A stretch of 64,000 nucleotides of DNA from contig JANNXJ010000037.1 of the NCBI GenBank assembly GCA_031409515.1, positions 1-64,000 on the forward strand, in the 5' to 3' direction. A program made the position numbers and the translations under genes. The notes under the pieces were generated by a model. That model was given only the letters and a program-made list of their open reading frames with translations. It was not told the origin of the DNA and searched no databases. Source of the DNA: SHZI01 sp031409515 (GTDB lineage: Bacteria; Pseudomonadota; Gammaproteobacteria; Steroidobacterales; GCA-2729495). Below are positions 24,568-33,168 of the stretch, one piece after another (the first letter of the stretch is position 1; the number at the start of each line of letters is the position of its first letter).

Positions 24568-25547
24568 CGGGCTCTGGCTTCAGACCGCCGCGCCTGCTGC
24601 GCAACGCGGACGTGCAGGCTGGCCTGGCGAACAGCAGCTGGCGCCGCAAGCACGTCCTCAGCGAGGCGGACCATCTGCTCGCTGTTACTGAGAATCTCAT
24701 CATCGAGTGCGCTGACGGCGTGCGGCTGTCGGCCCAGCACACGCCCGCGCGACAACCCAACGGGCGCGTGGCAATCCTCCTGCATGGCTGGGAGGGCAGC
24801 TCGGCATCGCTGCACGTCCTGTCGGCCGCCGACCGCCTCTGGCGGGCAGGCTTTCGCATCGTGCGCATCAACATGCGGGACCATGGCGGTACCCAGCACT
24901 TGAACCGCGGCATCTTTCATTCCTGCCGCCTGGACGAGATGGTGGATGCCACCCGCTGGGTGCGTGAGAGCTTTCCCAGCGAGCCCCTGTACCTGGCGGG
25001 CTATTCCCTGGGCGGCAATTTTGCCCTCCGCATTGCTGCTGCAGCGGGACCGGCCCTTGGGATAGCCCGGGTGGCGGCGGTCTGTCCGGTCCTGGATCCG
25101 GAGGAGACGATGCTGGCGCTGGATTCCGGCTCAGTAATCTACCGTCGTTACTTCATGAACAAGTGGCGCCTGTCTCTGGAACGCAAGGCGCAGGTCTTTC
25201 CCGGGGACTATGATCTGAGCAGCTTGGCCCAGTTTCGCTCGCTCCGGGACATGACGGACCACTTCGTCAGGCGCTACACGGAATTTCCCGATTTGCAGAG
25301 CTATCTCCATGGCTATGCCGTCACCGGCGATCGTCTGGCAGGACTGACCGTGCCGACCTCCATCCTCCTGGCCGATGACGATCCCGTCATTCCTCCGGGC
25401 TCCGCGGACCGCCTTGCCAAATCTTCGGCGCTGACGGTGCAACGCACACGCTGGGGAGGGCACTGCGGCTTCCTGCTGGATTACCGCTTGCGCACCTGGT
25501 CGGACGACTACCTCGTCGAGTCCTTCTCCTACGGCCTGAACCCGTAG
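24564..25547 (+). CDS. Alpha/beta hydrolase, YheT-like
   Basis: 327 residues; ATGA overlap with the upstream gene supports this start. Motifs: LLHGWEGSS (oxyanion loop), nucleophile Ser in GYSLGGN, Asp in LADDDPVIPP, His in WGGHCGFL. This is the YheT/Emb8 hydrolase family. Substrate unknown; probably cytoplasmic esterase. Its 3' end overlaps the convergent DUF2845 gene by 19 bp. Confidence 0.82.
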   Translation: MTGSGFRPPRLLRNADVQAGLANSSWRRKHVLSEADHLLAVTENLIIECADGVRLSAQHTPARQPNGRVAILLHGWEGSSASLHVLSAADRLWRAGFRIVRINMRDHGGTQHLNRGIFHSCRLDEMVDATRWVRESFPSEPLYLAGYSLGGNFALRIAAAAGPALGIARVAAVCPVLDPEETMLALDSGSVIYRRYFMNKWRLSLERKAQVFPGDYDLSSLAQFRSLRDMTDHFVRRYTEFPDLQSYLHGYAVTGDRLAGLTVPTSILLADDDPVIPPGSADRLAKSSALTVQRTRWGGHCGFLLDYRLRTWSDDYLVESFSYGLNP

Positions 25548-25936
25548 CCCAGTTCTTCCGTCTCCGCGACAAAGCCATTCTCGAAACGCACCAGCTGCAT
25601 CAGCCGCCGGGGGCCAAAGTTGTAGGTCCATTCCTCCACGTCGATCTCGACGTAGCTGCGGTCATAGGTCAGCACCTCCCGCTCGACGCGCAGCCCGTTG
25701 GGGCCCTCTAGCAGGACGCGTGGACGGGTCCTGCCTTCCCGATAGATCCGCCGCTCCTGCACGCCAATCGGCTCTCCGCAGTGCTTGAGTACTTTGGAGT
25801 AGTGGTCCCCGGTGGCCACGAGCTTGGAGCCGCAGCGAAAGGCGAAGGCCGGCCCTGTGGCCAGAAGCAGCAGCCCGCAGGTGGCCAGAAGGAGGGGCTG
25901 GCGCCATGGCCTGCACCGGACGTTTCGAAGCCGCAT
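25529..25936 (-). CDS. DUF2845 exported protein
   Basis: 135 residues from the ATG at 25936. Signal peptide about 1-34 ending GPAFA. Mature part FRCGSKLVATGDHYSKVLKHC matches DUF2845, a small periplasmic family with two conserved Cys, followed by beta strands. TATAAA ends seven bases before the ATG; AAGGG is only 2 bp from the ATG, too close for a Shine-Dalgarno site, so the transcript is probably leaderless. Confidence 0.78.
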   Translation of the reverse strand: MRLRNVRCRPWRQPLLLATCGLLLLATGPAFAFRCGSKLVATGDHYSKVLKHCGEPIGVQERRIYREGRTRPRVLLEGPNGLRVEREVLTYDRSYVEIDVEEWTYNFGPRRLMQLVRFENGFVAETEELGYGFRP

Positions 25937-26055
25937 GGCCCTTTTTATAGCATGCGGATTAACGGCTCCTGTCAGCCGGTACCGCCGGTTTGACGATAAC
26001 GTGTAATCTGCCCCACCCGTCAACCCGGACGGGCTGACCTTTAAGGACCGGAACC

Positions 26056-27621
26056 TTGGGAAAACTGCTCGAAACCCGCCTGCACCAACTCTCGGCACCG
26101 GAGATGGCCGGTCTCGTACGTGGCGGCAAGCGGGGCGTGGAGCGGGAGTGTCTGCGCATTACCCCGACCGGCCAGTTGGCGAGGACGCCCCATCCGCTGG
26201 CCCTTGGCTCGGCGCTCACTAACGAGTTCATCACCACCGACTACTCCGAGGCGCTGCTCGAGTTCGTAACCCCACCGCAACTGGCCAACTGGGAGACGAT
26301 CCAGTTCCTGTGCGATGTGCACCAGTTCGTGGTGGAACGGATCGGCGACGAGCTGCTCTGGCCCCTCAGCATGCCCTGTTCCATCAGCAGTGATGCCGAT
26401 GTGCCGCTGGCCCGGTACGGCTCGTCCAACATCGGCCGGATGAAAACGATCTACCGCGAGGGCCTTGGGCATCGCTACGGCAGGATCATGCAGGCCATCT
26501 CCGGGATCCATTACAACTACTCCCTGCCTGACGCGTTCTGGCCCCTCTATCAGCAGCTGGAAGGGCAGCAGGGCGACCTGCAGACATTCCGGTCGGCGAC
26601 CTACCTCGGCGCCGTGCGCAATGTGCGCCGTCTTGACTGGCTCCTCCTTTACCTGTTCGGCGCCTCGCCAGCCCTGTGCAAATCCTTCGTTCGCGGTCGT
26701 GACGCCACTAACCTGCGGGAACTGGATGCGGGCACCCTGTTCGGACCCTTTGCCACGTCCTTGAGGATGAGCGATCTGGGTTACCGCAACAGCGCCCAGG
26801 CCAGCCTGCAGGTGTCGGCCAACAGCCTTGACGAGTACGTCCGGGATCTCTACCAGGCAACCCAGACGCCCCGTGCCGAATTCGAGCGGATCGGTGTGCG
26901 GGTGGGTGGCGAGTACCGCCAGCTCAATGCCAACCAGTTGCAGATCGAAAACGAGTTTTACAGCACGATCCGCCCGAAGCGGGTGACCCAGCCGGGGGAG
27001 CGGCCCACCGCGGCGCTCCGCCGGGGCGGCGTGCAGTACATCGAGCTGCGGGCGCTCGACATCAGTCCCTGGGATCCGGTGGGTATAAACCAGCGCCAGC
27101 TGCGTTTTCTGGAAGTGTTCCTTATTTACTGTCTGCTCCAGGAGAGCCCGCCGATCTCGGTGGCGGAGCAGGAGCGTATCGACGTCAACCACGGCCTCGT
27201 TGCACGGCGCGGCCGCGAGCCTGGCCTGCAACTTAAGCGCGACGGGCAAAACGTGGCCCTGCAGGGCTGGGCCGGGAGCATCTGTCAGGACATGGTGCAG
27301 GTCGCGCGCCTGATCGATCCGGGCGAAAAGCAGGGCCATGTGGCAGCGATCCGTTATCAGCTGGAAGCTGTCGATGACTCCGGGCGCACGCCGTCCGCTG
27401 CTCTGCTGAAGGAACTGCAGAGCGGAGGCCAGTCACTCGCCGAGTACGGACTGGCGCTGGCCGGGCGCACCCGCGAGTACTTCCTCGCGCTTGCTCCCGA
27501 GCTGAATCGGCACCGTGATCTGCTTGCTGCCGAGGCTGCGACGTCCCTGGCGAAGCAGAAGGAGATCGAAGCAACGGATAACCAGTCCTTCGACGAGTAT
27601 CTCCGTCGCTACCTCGCCTAG
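26056..27621 (+). CDS. gshA: Glutamate-cysteine ligase
   Basis: 521 residues, TTG start with AAGGA eight bases upstream. Family signature KRGVERECLRI, TTDYSEALLEFVTPP, and ISGIHYNYSLPD are the proteobacterial GshA type. It makes gamma-glutamylcysteine, first step of glutathione synthesis. No gshB in the window. The TTG start may limit expression. Confidence 0.95.
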   Translation: MGKLLETRLHQLSAPEMAGLVRGGKRGVERECLRITPTGQLARTPHPLALGSALTNEFITTDYSEALLEFVTPPQLANWETIQFLCDVHQFVVERIGDELLWPLSMPCSISSDADVPLARYGSSNIGRMKTIYREGLGHRYGRIMQAISGIHYNYSLPDAFWPLYQQLEGQQGDLQTFRSATYLGAVRNVRRLDWLLLYLFGASPALCKSFVRGRDATNLRELDAGTLFGPFATSLRMSDLGYRNSAQASLQVSANSLDEYVRDLYQATQTPRAEFERIGVRVGGEYRQLNANQLQIENEFYSTIRPKRVTQPGERPTAALRRGGVQYIELRALDISPWDPVGINQRQLRFLEVFLIYCLLQESPPISVAEQERIDVNHGLVARRGREPGLQLKRDGQNVALQGWAGSICQDMVQVARLIDPGEKQGHVAAIRYQLEAVDDSGRTPSAALLKELQSGGQSLAEYGLALAGRTREYFLALAPELNRHRDLLAAEAATSLAKQKEIEATDNQSFDEYLRRYLA

Positions 27622-27677
27622 CTCCCCATGAGCGATTACACTTCCGCGATCTGCCGGTCAGCGGGTGGGGCCCGTCC

Positions 27678-28379
27678 ATGAAGCGGCTTTTTGCCATCTC
27701 TTTTCTAGCGGGCCTGCTGGTGGTTGCTCTGGCCACCACGTTCTGGCCACTGCCCACACATCTCCGGTACCGCTCCCTGATTACCGTCCCGCCCGATGGC
27801 GGCCGTCAGGAAGAGTTTGTCATTCGCTGGCCGGAAGACCGCATCCGGCTGCCCGGGCAGGACCGGGCCGCTCTGCCTGCCACCGCAGCTGTCGGCGCGG
27901 CCGTGCTTGAAGACAGTGCCGGCCAGCGCGCCAGTGCCGAGCTCTTCCGCCTGCGGGACGCTGACGACAACGTGATTGGGGTAGCTACCCGCCTTGCGGG
28001 CACAGGTGGGGCCATCGCGGACCCGGGTCGTTCGGCCTCGAACTGGCTGCTGGTCATTCCCAGCCGCGGCGCCCTGTTCCTTGCGCAGACTGATGTTCAG
28101 GACACCACGGTGACCGAGGTGCCGACGGCGGACGGCCCCGCGACCTTCGCGCCGGAGCAGACAGCGGTGTTCTGGGCGGAACGCCAGCGTCTGCTGGTCA
28201 CCGCGAATGCCCCGGCAACCACCGGTTCGGTCACTACTGGCAGGGTGCTGCGCGGGACCAGCGAATTCGAAGGGCTTGAGGGCAGCTTTGCCGAGACCTG
28301 GGCACTGGATGAAGTCAGCGCCGACGGCAGTACGCAGGGCCGGATCCTGCTCTCCACTTTCACGGCGGCAGGTACCTGA
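27678..28379 (+). CDS. Hypothetical exported or membrane-anchored protein
   Basis: 233 residues. Hydrophobic N-terminus (about 4-24) as a signal or anchor; the rest is beta-rich, acidic, with no recognised motif. Followed two bases later by another anchored hypothetical gene, so they likely form a two-gene unit with a joint envelope role. Unknown function. Confidence 0.65.
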   Translation: MKRLFAISFLAGLLVVALATTFWPLPTHLRYRSLITVPPDGGRQEEFVIRWPEDRIRLPGQDRAALPATAAVGAAVLEDSAGQRASAELFRLRDADDNVIGVATRLAGTGGAIADPGRSASNWLLVIPSRGALFLAQTDVQDTTVTEVPTADGPATFAPEQTAVFWAERQRLLVTANAPATTGSVTTGRVLRGTSEFEGLEGSFAETWALDEVSADGSTQGRILLSTFTAAGT

Positions 28380-28381
28380 CG

Positions 28382-29053
28382 GTGCGCGCTCTGGTTGTGG
28401 TCCTCGGACTCCTGCTCGGGCTGCTGGCCGGCGCTTCCGCAGTGCTGCTGAACCCGCTGGCATGGCTGCGGGGCCTGCCCCCGTTGTCGGGCGAACTCGC
28501 ACCCTTCAAAGCCTATCGCGGGGAAGCCTATCGGGGCATTGATCTCCGCGCAGGCAGTCTCCTCCGGGCTGCGCGCCAGGACCCCGAGGTCACGCTGAAT
28601 GACCCGGCGCTGCGGCATGTCCGGATCGGCATCATCGTCTTGCCAGCGGGGGAGGGGGCGCCGGCTGCGTTGGCCGTCAAAGTCTCTGCCGCAGCAGAGA
28701 GCAATTCCCTCTGGCGGGCCCGGCTCGGCACCAATGACTACTGGAACATCTACTGGCCTGGTGAGGGCAGCATTTTTGCCACGGGCTACAGCAACTACTG
28801 GACGGTGATCCGGGATGGATTCTTCGCGGCCCTCGGCGGCGACTTCAGTGCCGCCGGTGCCGCGGGTTACCCGGTGTCCGCACCGCCAACCGCCGGCGGC
28901 GGCGCCGGTGTGACGGGCGCTGCAGGGCGCTACGCCGGCTTTACCGGAGAGATCCGGGAACTGTTGTATCCGGCAGCCGGTGAGGTCAGGGGCAGAGACC
29001 CCGACTGGGCCGTCGCCATCAAGGCGAACCCTCCGCCGGTCACCACTCGCTAA
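28382..29053 (+). CDS. Hypothetical membrane-anchored protein
   Basis: 223 residues, GTG start 2 bp after the preceding stop. N-terminal hydrophobic segment (about 3-22). Middle has TNDYWNIYWPGEGSIFATGY and SNYWTVIRDGFFAALGGDF, rich in aromatic residues; a Gly/Ala linker precedes the C-terminus. No family recognised. Overlaps the convergent reductase by 4 bp. Confidence 0.65.
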   Translation: MRALVVVLGLLLGLLAGASAVLLNPLAWLRGLPPLSGELAPFKAYRGEAYRGIDLRAGSLLRAARQDPEVTLNDPALRHVRIGIIVLPAGEGAPAALAVKVSAAAESNSLWRARLGTNDYWNIYWPGEGSIFATGYSNYWTVIRDGFFAALGGDFSAAGAAGYPVSAPPTAGGGAGVTGAAGRYAGFTGEIRELLYPAAGEVRGRDPDWAVAIKANPPPVTTR

Positions 29054-30279
29054 GCCTCAAGAGCTGCGGCGATATCCTTGAACGGCACGGCGGTGTCGCC
29101 CAGCAGGGCGGGGTCTGGCCGCGCACCCAGGGCAATCAGCTTTTTGGACAGCATGAATTCCCGGGGACTGTTGATCGCGTAGACCGCCGTCAGCCGACCT
29201 GCGTTGAGGAAGAACACGGCGAAGGACCGGGACTCGGGATCGCCGCGCACCACCGCCTGGTCGGTTGCCGACGACAGGCCCACGATCTGCAGCTTCAGGT
29301 CGTACTGGTCAGACCAGAACCAGGGAATCTGGGCATAGGGTTCGAGCCGGCCAAGAAGCGTCAGCGCGGCTGTTTTCGCCTGCTCCTGGGCGTTGTGCAC
29401 TGACTCGAGGCGCAGGCGCCGACCAAGCAGCGGGTTCGGATGATTGGTGCAGTCGCCTATGGCAAGGATGTCCAGGTCGCTGGTCCGACAGTACTCATCC
29501 ACCATGATGCCGTTGTCGCACACCAGGCCCGCGTCGGCGGCCAGCTCAACGTTGGGCAGGATGCCGATGCCCACGATGGCGAGGTCTGCCGGAATCTCGA
29601 CGCCGTCACTCCCCACCACGCCCCGCAGGCGGGTCTCGCCCGCGAAGGCCTGGACGCCTAAGTTGCACCGGATATCCACTCCCGCCGCCCTGTGCACCCT
29701 GGCCATGAATGCCGAGATCTGCGGGGCATCGACCCGGGCCATGACCCGGTCCGCCATCTCCACCACGGTGACCTTCAGGCCCTGGCTGATCGCCACGGCG
29801 GCGACCTCCAGCCCGATGTACCCCGCACCAACGATGACGAGGGAGGCGCCGGGACGAAAATCCGGCCGGATCCGCTCCACATCGTCGACGGTACGCAGGT
29901 AGTGCACGCCCGCAAGCCCGTGGCCGGGCAGCGCCACCTCCCGCACGCGACTGCCGGTGGCAAGCACCAGCTTGTCGTAGGTGAGCGCCTGGCCGGTGGA
30001 CAGCTCCACCGTCCGGGAGGCGGGCTGGACCCGCAGCACGCGGGTATTGAGCAGCACGTCCACCCCATGCTCCGCATAGAACTTCTCCTGGCGCAGAAGC
30101 AGCCGCGGCACGTCCAGTTCTCCGGCCAGGAACTTCTTGGAGAGGGGTGGCCGCTGGTAAGGGAGGTAGGGTTCTTCCCCCACCATGACGATGCGGCCAG
30201 CGAAGCCTCCCTGGCGGAGGGACACGACGGTCTGGCCTGCGGCATGGCCAGCCCCCGCGATCACGACGGTGTTTTGCAT
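29050..30279 (-). CDS. FAD-dependent ferredoxin/rubredoxin reductase
   Basis: 409 residues. FAD-binding VVIAGAGHAAGQ at the N-terminus, NAD-binding VIVGAGYIGLEVAA (about 147-160), and GDCTNHPN near 275; C-terminal reductase domain with WFWSDQYDLKLQ. This is the type that passes electrons from NAD(P)H to ferredoxins or rubredoxins of oxygenases. No ferredoxin gene is adjacent. Start lies only 20 bp from the divergent quinone oxidoreductase gene, with a -10-like box six bases upstream. Confidence 0.88.
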   Translation of the reverse strand: MQNTVVIAGAGHAAGQTVVSLRQGGFAGRIVMVGEEPYLPYQRPPLSKKFLAGELDVPRLLLRQEKFYAEHGVDVLLNTRVLRVQPASRTVELSTGQALTYDKLVLATGSRVREVALPGHGLAGVHYLRTVDDVERIRPDFRPGASLVIVGAGYIGLEVAAVAISQGLKVTVVEMADRVMARVDAPQISAFMARVHRAAGVDIRCNLGVQAFAGETRLRGVVGSDGVEIPADLAIVGIGILPNVELAADAGLVCDNGIMVDEYCRTSDLDILAIGDCTNHPNPLLGRRLRLESVHNAQEQAKTAALTLLGRLEPYAQIPWFWSDQYDLKLQIVGLSSATDQAVVRGDPESRSFAVFFLNAGRLTAVYAINSPREFMLSKKLIALGARPDPALLGDTAVPFKDIAAALEA

Positions 30280-30285
30280 GACCGG

Positions 30286-30293
30286 ATTATACT
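30286..30293. promoter_or_regulatory. Overlapping divergent -10 boxes
   Basis: ATTATACT contains TATACT rightward (30288-30293) and TATAAT leftward (30291-30286). Each ends six bases before the start codon of its gene, so both mRNAs probably begin at their start codons. No strong -35 box was found on either side. Confidence 0.55.
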
Positions 30294-30299
30294 GGCCAC

Positions 30300-31283
30300 A
30301 TGCACAGCTCTCTCACCCAGGCCATCCGTATTCAGCGCTTCGGCGGCCCCGAAGTCCTGGAATGGCAGGAAGTCTCCCTGCCACCCCCCCCGCCCGGCGA
30401 AGTGACGATCCGCCAGACCGCAGTCGGGCTCAACTTCATCGACACCTATCACCGTTCGGGTCTGTACCCGCTGGCCCTGCCGGCCGGGATTGGCGCGGAA
30501 GCGGCAGGCCGGGTCGAAACGCTCGGCGCCGGTGTGGTCGGGCTCGCGGTGGGCGATCGCGTGGCCTACGCGGGCTTGCCGCCCGGGGCCTACGCGGAAC
30601 GGCGCAACTGGCCCGCGGAACGGCTGGTGAAACTCCCGCCAGCGGTCAGCGACGACGTCGCCGCTGCGGCCATGCTCAAGGGTCTCACGGCCTGGTATCT
30701 CCTCCGGCGCAGCTACCGCGTGCAGCCCGGTGACAGCGTCCTGCTCTATGCGGCTGCGGGCGGGACCGGCACACTGGTGAGCCAGTGGGCGACAGCGCTG
30801 GGTGCACGGGTCATCGGTGTCGTCGGCAGCGCCGCCAAGGCAGAGCTCGCCCGGGCCCACGGCTGTGCGGCGACCGTCCTCGCGGAGGATCCCGAGTTTG
30901 TGCAGAAGGTGCGGGACCTTGCCAGTGGTGGTGTGGCCGTGGTTTATGACTCGATAGGCCGGGACACTTTCTTCAAATCCCTGGACTGCCTGCGGAAACA
31001 CGGCACGATGGTGACTTTCGGCAACGCGTCGGGTCCCGTAGAACCCTTTTCGCCGATGGAGCTGGCGAAGCGCGGCTCACTGCACCTGACGCGCCCCTCA
31101 CTCTTCGACTTCATCGCGACCCGGGCAGATCTGGAAACCGGCACGGGGGAGTTGTTTGACGTCGTTGCCAGTGGCGCGGTGCGGATTGCCATTGGGCAGC
31201 GCTACCCACTTCGGGATGCCGCCCGCGCGCACCGGGACCTTGAAGGGCGCCGGACCACCGGGGCAACGGTGCTCGAGCCCTAG
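30300..31283 (+). CDS. qorA: NADPH:quinone oxidoreductase
   Basis: 327 residues. Zinc-free MDR family: IQRFGGPEVLEW, GLNFIDTYHRSGLYPL, GIGAEAAGRVE, nucleotide motif AAAGGTGTLVSQWA, and VVYDSIGRDTF. One-electron reduction of quinones with NADPH. Divergent from the ferredoxin reductase, a second redox enzyme that may share control. Confidence 0.92.
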   Translation: MHSSLTQAIRIQRFGGPEVLEWQEVSLPPPPPGEVTIRQTAVGLNFIDTYHRSGLYPLALPAGIGAEAAGRVETLGAGVVGLAVGDRVAYAGLPPGAYAERRNWPAERLVKLPPAVSDDVAAAAMLKGLTAWYLLRRSYRVQPGDSVLLYAAAGGTGTLVSQWATALGARVIGVVGSAAKAELARAHGCAATVLAEDPEFVQKVRDLASGGVAVVYDSIGRDTFFKSLDCLRKHGTMVTFGNASGPVEPFSPMELAKRGSLHLTRPSLFDFIATRADLETGTGELFDVVASGAVRIAIGQRYPLRDAARAHRDLEGRRTTGATVLEP

Positions 31284-31381
31284 GCCAGACCTGGGCAAAA
31301 CCAGCCGAAGACCGCTCTTTCAGGAGCTGCGCCGTTCAGCGCCATCCTGTAGCTTGACCAGGTCTCCCGTCGAAACCAGAA

Positions 31382-31400
31382 TGGTTCCAAAGTGGTTCCA
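31382..31400. promoter_or_regulatory. Direct repeat operator candidate
   Basis: TGGTTCCA occurs at 31382-31389 and 31393-31400, 11 bp apart (one helical turn), 18 bp upstream of the antitoxin start. Typical geometry for a ribbon-helix-helix antitoxin operator. Confidence 0.4.
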
Positions 31401-31417
31401 GAACGGGAGTCAGGTCA

Positions 31418-31654
31418 ATGCCCATGACAATTACCCTCAAGAATATCCCCGACGCGATCTATGCGCGGCTCCGACAGTCCGCAGACCTCCACCACCGCAG
31501 CTTGAACAGCGAGGCGATCGCCTGCCTTGAACGGGTCTTGCTTCCGGTCACGATTCAGCCGGAGGAACGGCTCCTGCGCATCCAGCGCCTCCGGCCGCCA
31601 CGTGCCATAAAGGCAAGCTCTATAGAAAAAGCGAAGCGGGCTGGTCGGGCGTGA
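31418..31654 (+). CDS. FitA/VapB-like antitoxin
   Basis: 78 residues. N-terminal ribbon-helix-helix ITLKNIPDAIYARLRQSA, LNSEAIACLERVL is FitA-like; the C-terminal 30 residues are basic and would wrap the toxin. Its stop overlaps the toxin start (GTGA), typical of type II pairs. Confidence 0.85.
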   Translation: MPMTITLKNIPDAIYARLRQSADLHHRSLNSEAIACLERVLLPVTIQPEERLLRIQRLRPPRAIKASSIEKAKRAGRA

Positions 31655-32040
31655 TCGTCGTTGATACGAACATCATTGCGTATCTGTTTCTCCGGTGTGA
31701 GTTCACCGAACCCGCCGAAAAGCTCTTTCGACGGGACGGGGACTGGGCAGCACCCCTGTTCTGGCGGAGCGAGTTCCGCAATGTCCTCGCCACTCAGGTA
31801 CGACGTCGTGCACTGACGCTGGAGCAAGCCTGCAATCTTCAGACGGAGGCAGAAGAACTGATGGCCGGTCGGGAGTTTGAGGTGCCGTCGGCGGATGTGC
31901 TGCGCCTCGCGTCGGGGAGTGGATGTTCCGCCTACGACTGCGAGTTCGTGCTGCTCGCCCAGCGGCTGAACCTGCGGCTCATCACCAATGACAAGGCTGT
32001 ACTCCTGGCGTTTCCCGAAACGGCCGTGCCGCTGGTGTGA
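31651..32040 (+). CDS. vapC: PIN-domain toxin, VapC-like
   Basis: 129 residues. PIN fold with acidic residues in VVDTNIIAYLFL, the E in WRSEFRNVLA, and the later SAYDCEFVLLAQ and ITNDKAVLL. Predicted magnesium-dependent RNase neutralised by the antitoxin encoded upstream. GTG start overlaps the antitoxin stop. Confidence 0.87.
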   Translation: MIVVDTNIIAYLFLRCEFTEPAEKLFRRDGDWAAPLFWRSEFRNVLATQVRRRALTLEQACNLQTEAEELMAGREFEVPSADVLRLASGSGCSAYDCEFVLLAQRLNLRLITNDKAVLLAFPETAVPLV

Positions 32041-32113
32041 CCGCTCCTCAGGGGACCGGAGTTGGTGGGTTTCCTGATGGGATGACGGTAGCCTACCCAC
32101 AGGGGAGGTCGCT

Positions 32114-32455
32114 GTGGCCGGGAATGCTGTCATGGAAGCCATCTGGGGCGTCGTCGCCGCCATTCCGGCGGGGCGCGTGTCCACCTATGGCGAAGTCGCG
32201 CAGCTCGCCGGGTTGCCCCGGGGTGCCCGGCAGGTCGGTCGCGCACTGGGCAAGGCGCCGGCGGCGCTCGCGCTACCCTGGTTCCGGGTCATCGCTGCCG
32301 GTGGCCGCATCGCGTTGCCCAAGGGCACCCGGGGTTACCACACCCAGATCAGCAAGCTACGCGCAGACGGGGTGACTGTGGAGAACGGCCGGGTTCGCTT
32401 ACCTGATTTTCAATGGACGCCGGATCTCGACGAGATGATCTGGGGACCCCGATGA
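32114..32455 (+). CDS. Alkyltransferase-like protein (ATL)
   Basis: 113 residues, GTG start with GGGGAGG upstream. DNA-binding part of the O6-alkylguanine transferase family (GRVSTYGEVAQLAG, ARQVGRALG). Where MGMT has PCHRV the protein has PWFRV: the alkyl-accepting Cys is Trp and the next His is Phe. ATL proteins bind alkylated guanine without repairing it and recruit nucleotide excision repair. First gene of a unit overlapping the next by ATGA. Confidence 0.87.
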   Translation: MAGNAVMEAIWGVVAAIPAGRVSTYGEVAQLAGLPRGARQVGRALGKAPAALALPWFRVIAAGGRIALPKGTRGYHTQISKLRADGVTVENGRVRLPDFQWTPDLDEMIWGPR

Positions 32456-32970
32456 CGACAGTGTGCTTTGCCCACGGCCAGGAGAGCGGACCCTGGGGCA
32501 CAAAGATCCGGGCGCTGGCGGAGGTGGCCCGGCAGGGCGGGCACGCGGTCGAGTCCCTGGATTATCAGGGGATCACCGACCCGCTGGCGCGGGCGCGCAA
32601 GCTCACCAGCTGGTGCCGGGCGCAGCAGTCGCCCGCGATTCTTGTCGGCAGCAGCATGGGCGGCTATGTGGCACTCGCTGCCGCCAGCGACGCGGGGGCG
32701 GCGGGCCTGTTCCTGATGGCACCGGCCCTCTACGTTCCGGGCTATGAACAGATTCCGGTCCCGCCACCGCCCTCCTGTCGCATCACCATCGTCCATGGCT
32801 GGCAGGACGATGTCCTCCCCTGGTCGGGGAGCACCCGGTATGGCGAGCTGAGCGGCGCCCGGGTTCTGCTGGTGCCGGACGACCACCGGCTGGTGGCGGA
32901 TCTCCCCGGACTCTGTCGGGTGTTTCGCTTGTTTCTGGAGGAGCTGGGGCCGACGCCCCCCGGGGAGTGA
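32452..32970 (+). CDS. Small alpha/beta hydrolase, YqiA-like
   Basis: 172 residues from the ATGA overlap at 32452. FAHGQESGPWGTK, nucleophile Ser in GSSMGGYVAL, Asp in HGWQDDVLPW and His in PDDHRL form a complete triad. Likely carboxylesterase; substrate unknown. Operon with the ATL gene and the following lipoprotein. Confidence 0.78.
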   Translation: MTTVCFAHGQESGPWGTKIRALAEVARQGGHAVESLDYQGITDPLARARKLTSWCRAQQSPAILVGSSMGGYVALAAASDAGAAGLFLMAPALYVPGYEQIPVPPPPSCRITIVHGWQDDVLPWSGSTRYGELSGARVLLVPDDHRLVADLPGLCRVFRLFLEELGPTPPGE

Positions 32971-32972
32971 GC

Positions 32973-33158
32973 ATGAAGCGTGCAGTCCTGTTTTGCCTGT
33001 CAGCGCTGCTGGTGGCCTGCGGTCCGCCGCCGGAGCCACCCGCAGCCAACGTCATCGGGGATCCGCTGGAGCAGTCCCTGGACAAGGCCAGAGCAGTGGA
33101 AAGCCTGAACAGTCAGCGCAAGGACGAGCTGGACGAGGCTGCCGACGCCGCGAACTAG
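32973..33158 (+). CDS. Small lipoprotein
   Basis: 61 residues from the ATG at 32973 (GGGGAG upstream). MKRAVLFCLSALLVAC gives a lipobox (LVAC). Mature part short, Pro-rich then acidic helical. Unknown role; its short helical shape recalls other tiny envelope lipoproteins. Confidence 0.65.
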   Translation: MKRAVLFCLSALLVACGPPPEPPAANVIGDPLEQSLDKARAVESLNSQRKDELDEAADAAN

Positions 33159-33168
33159 GCTTCCTTGA

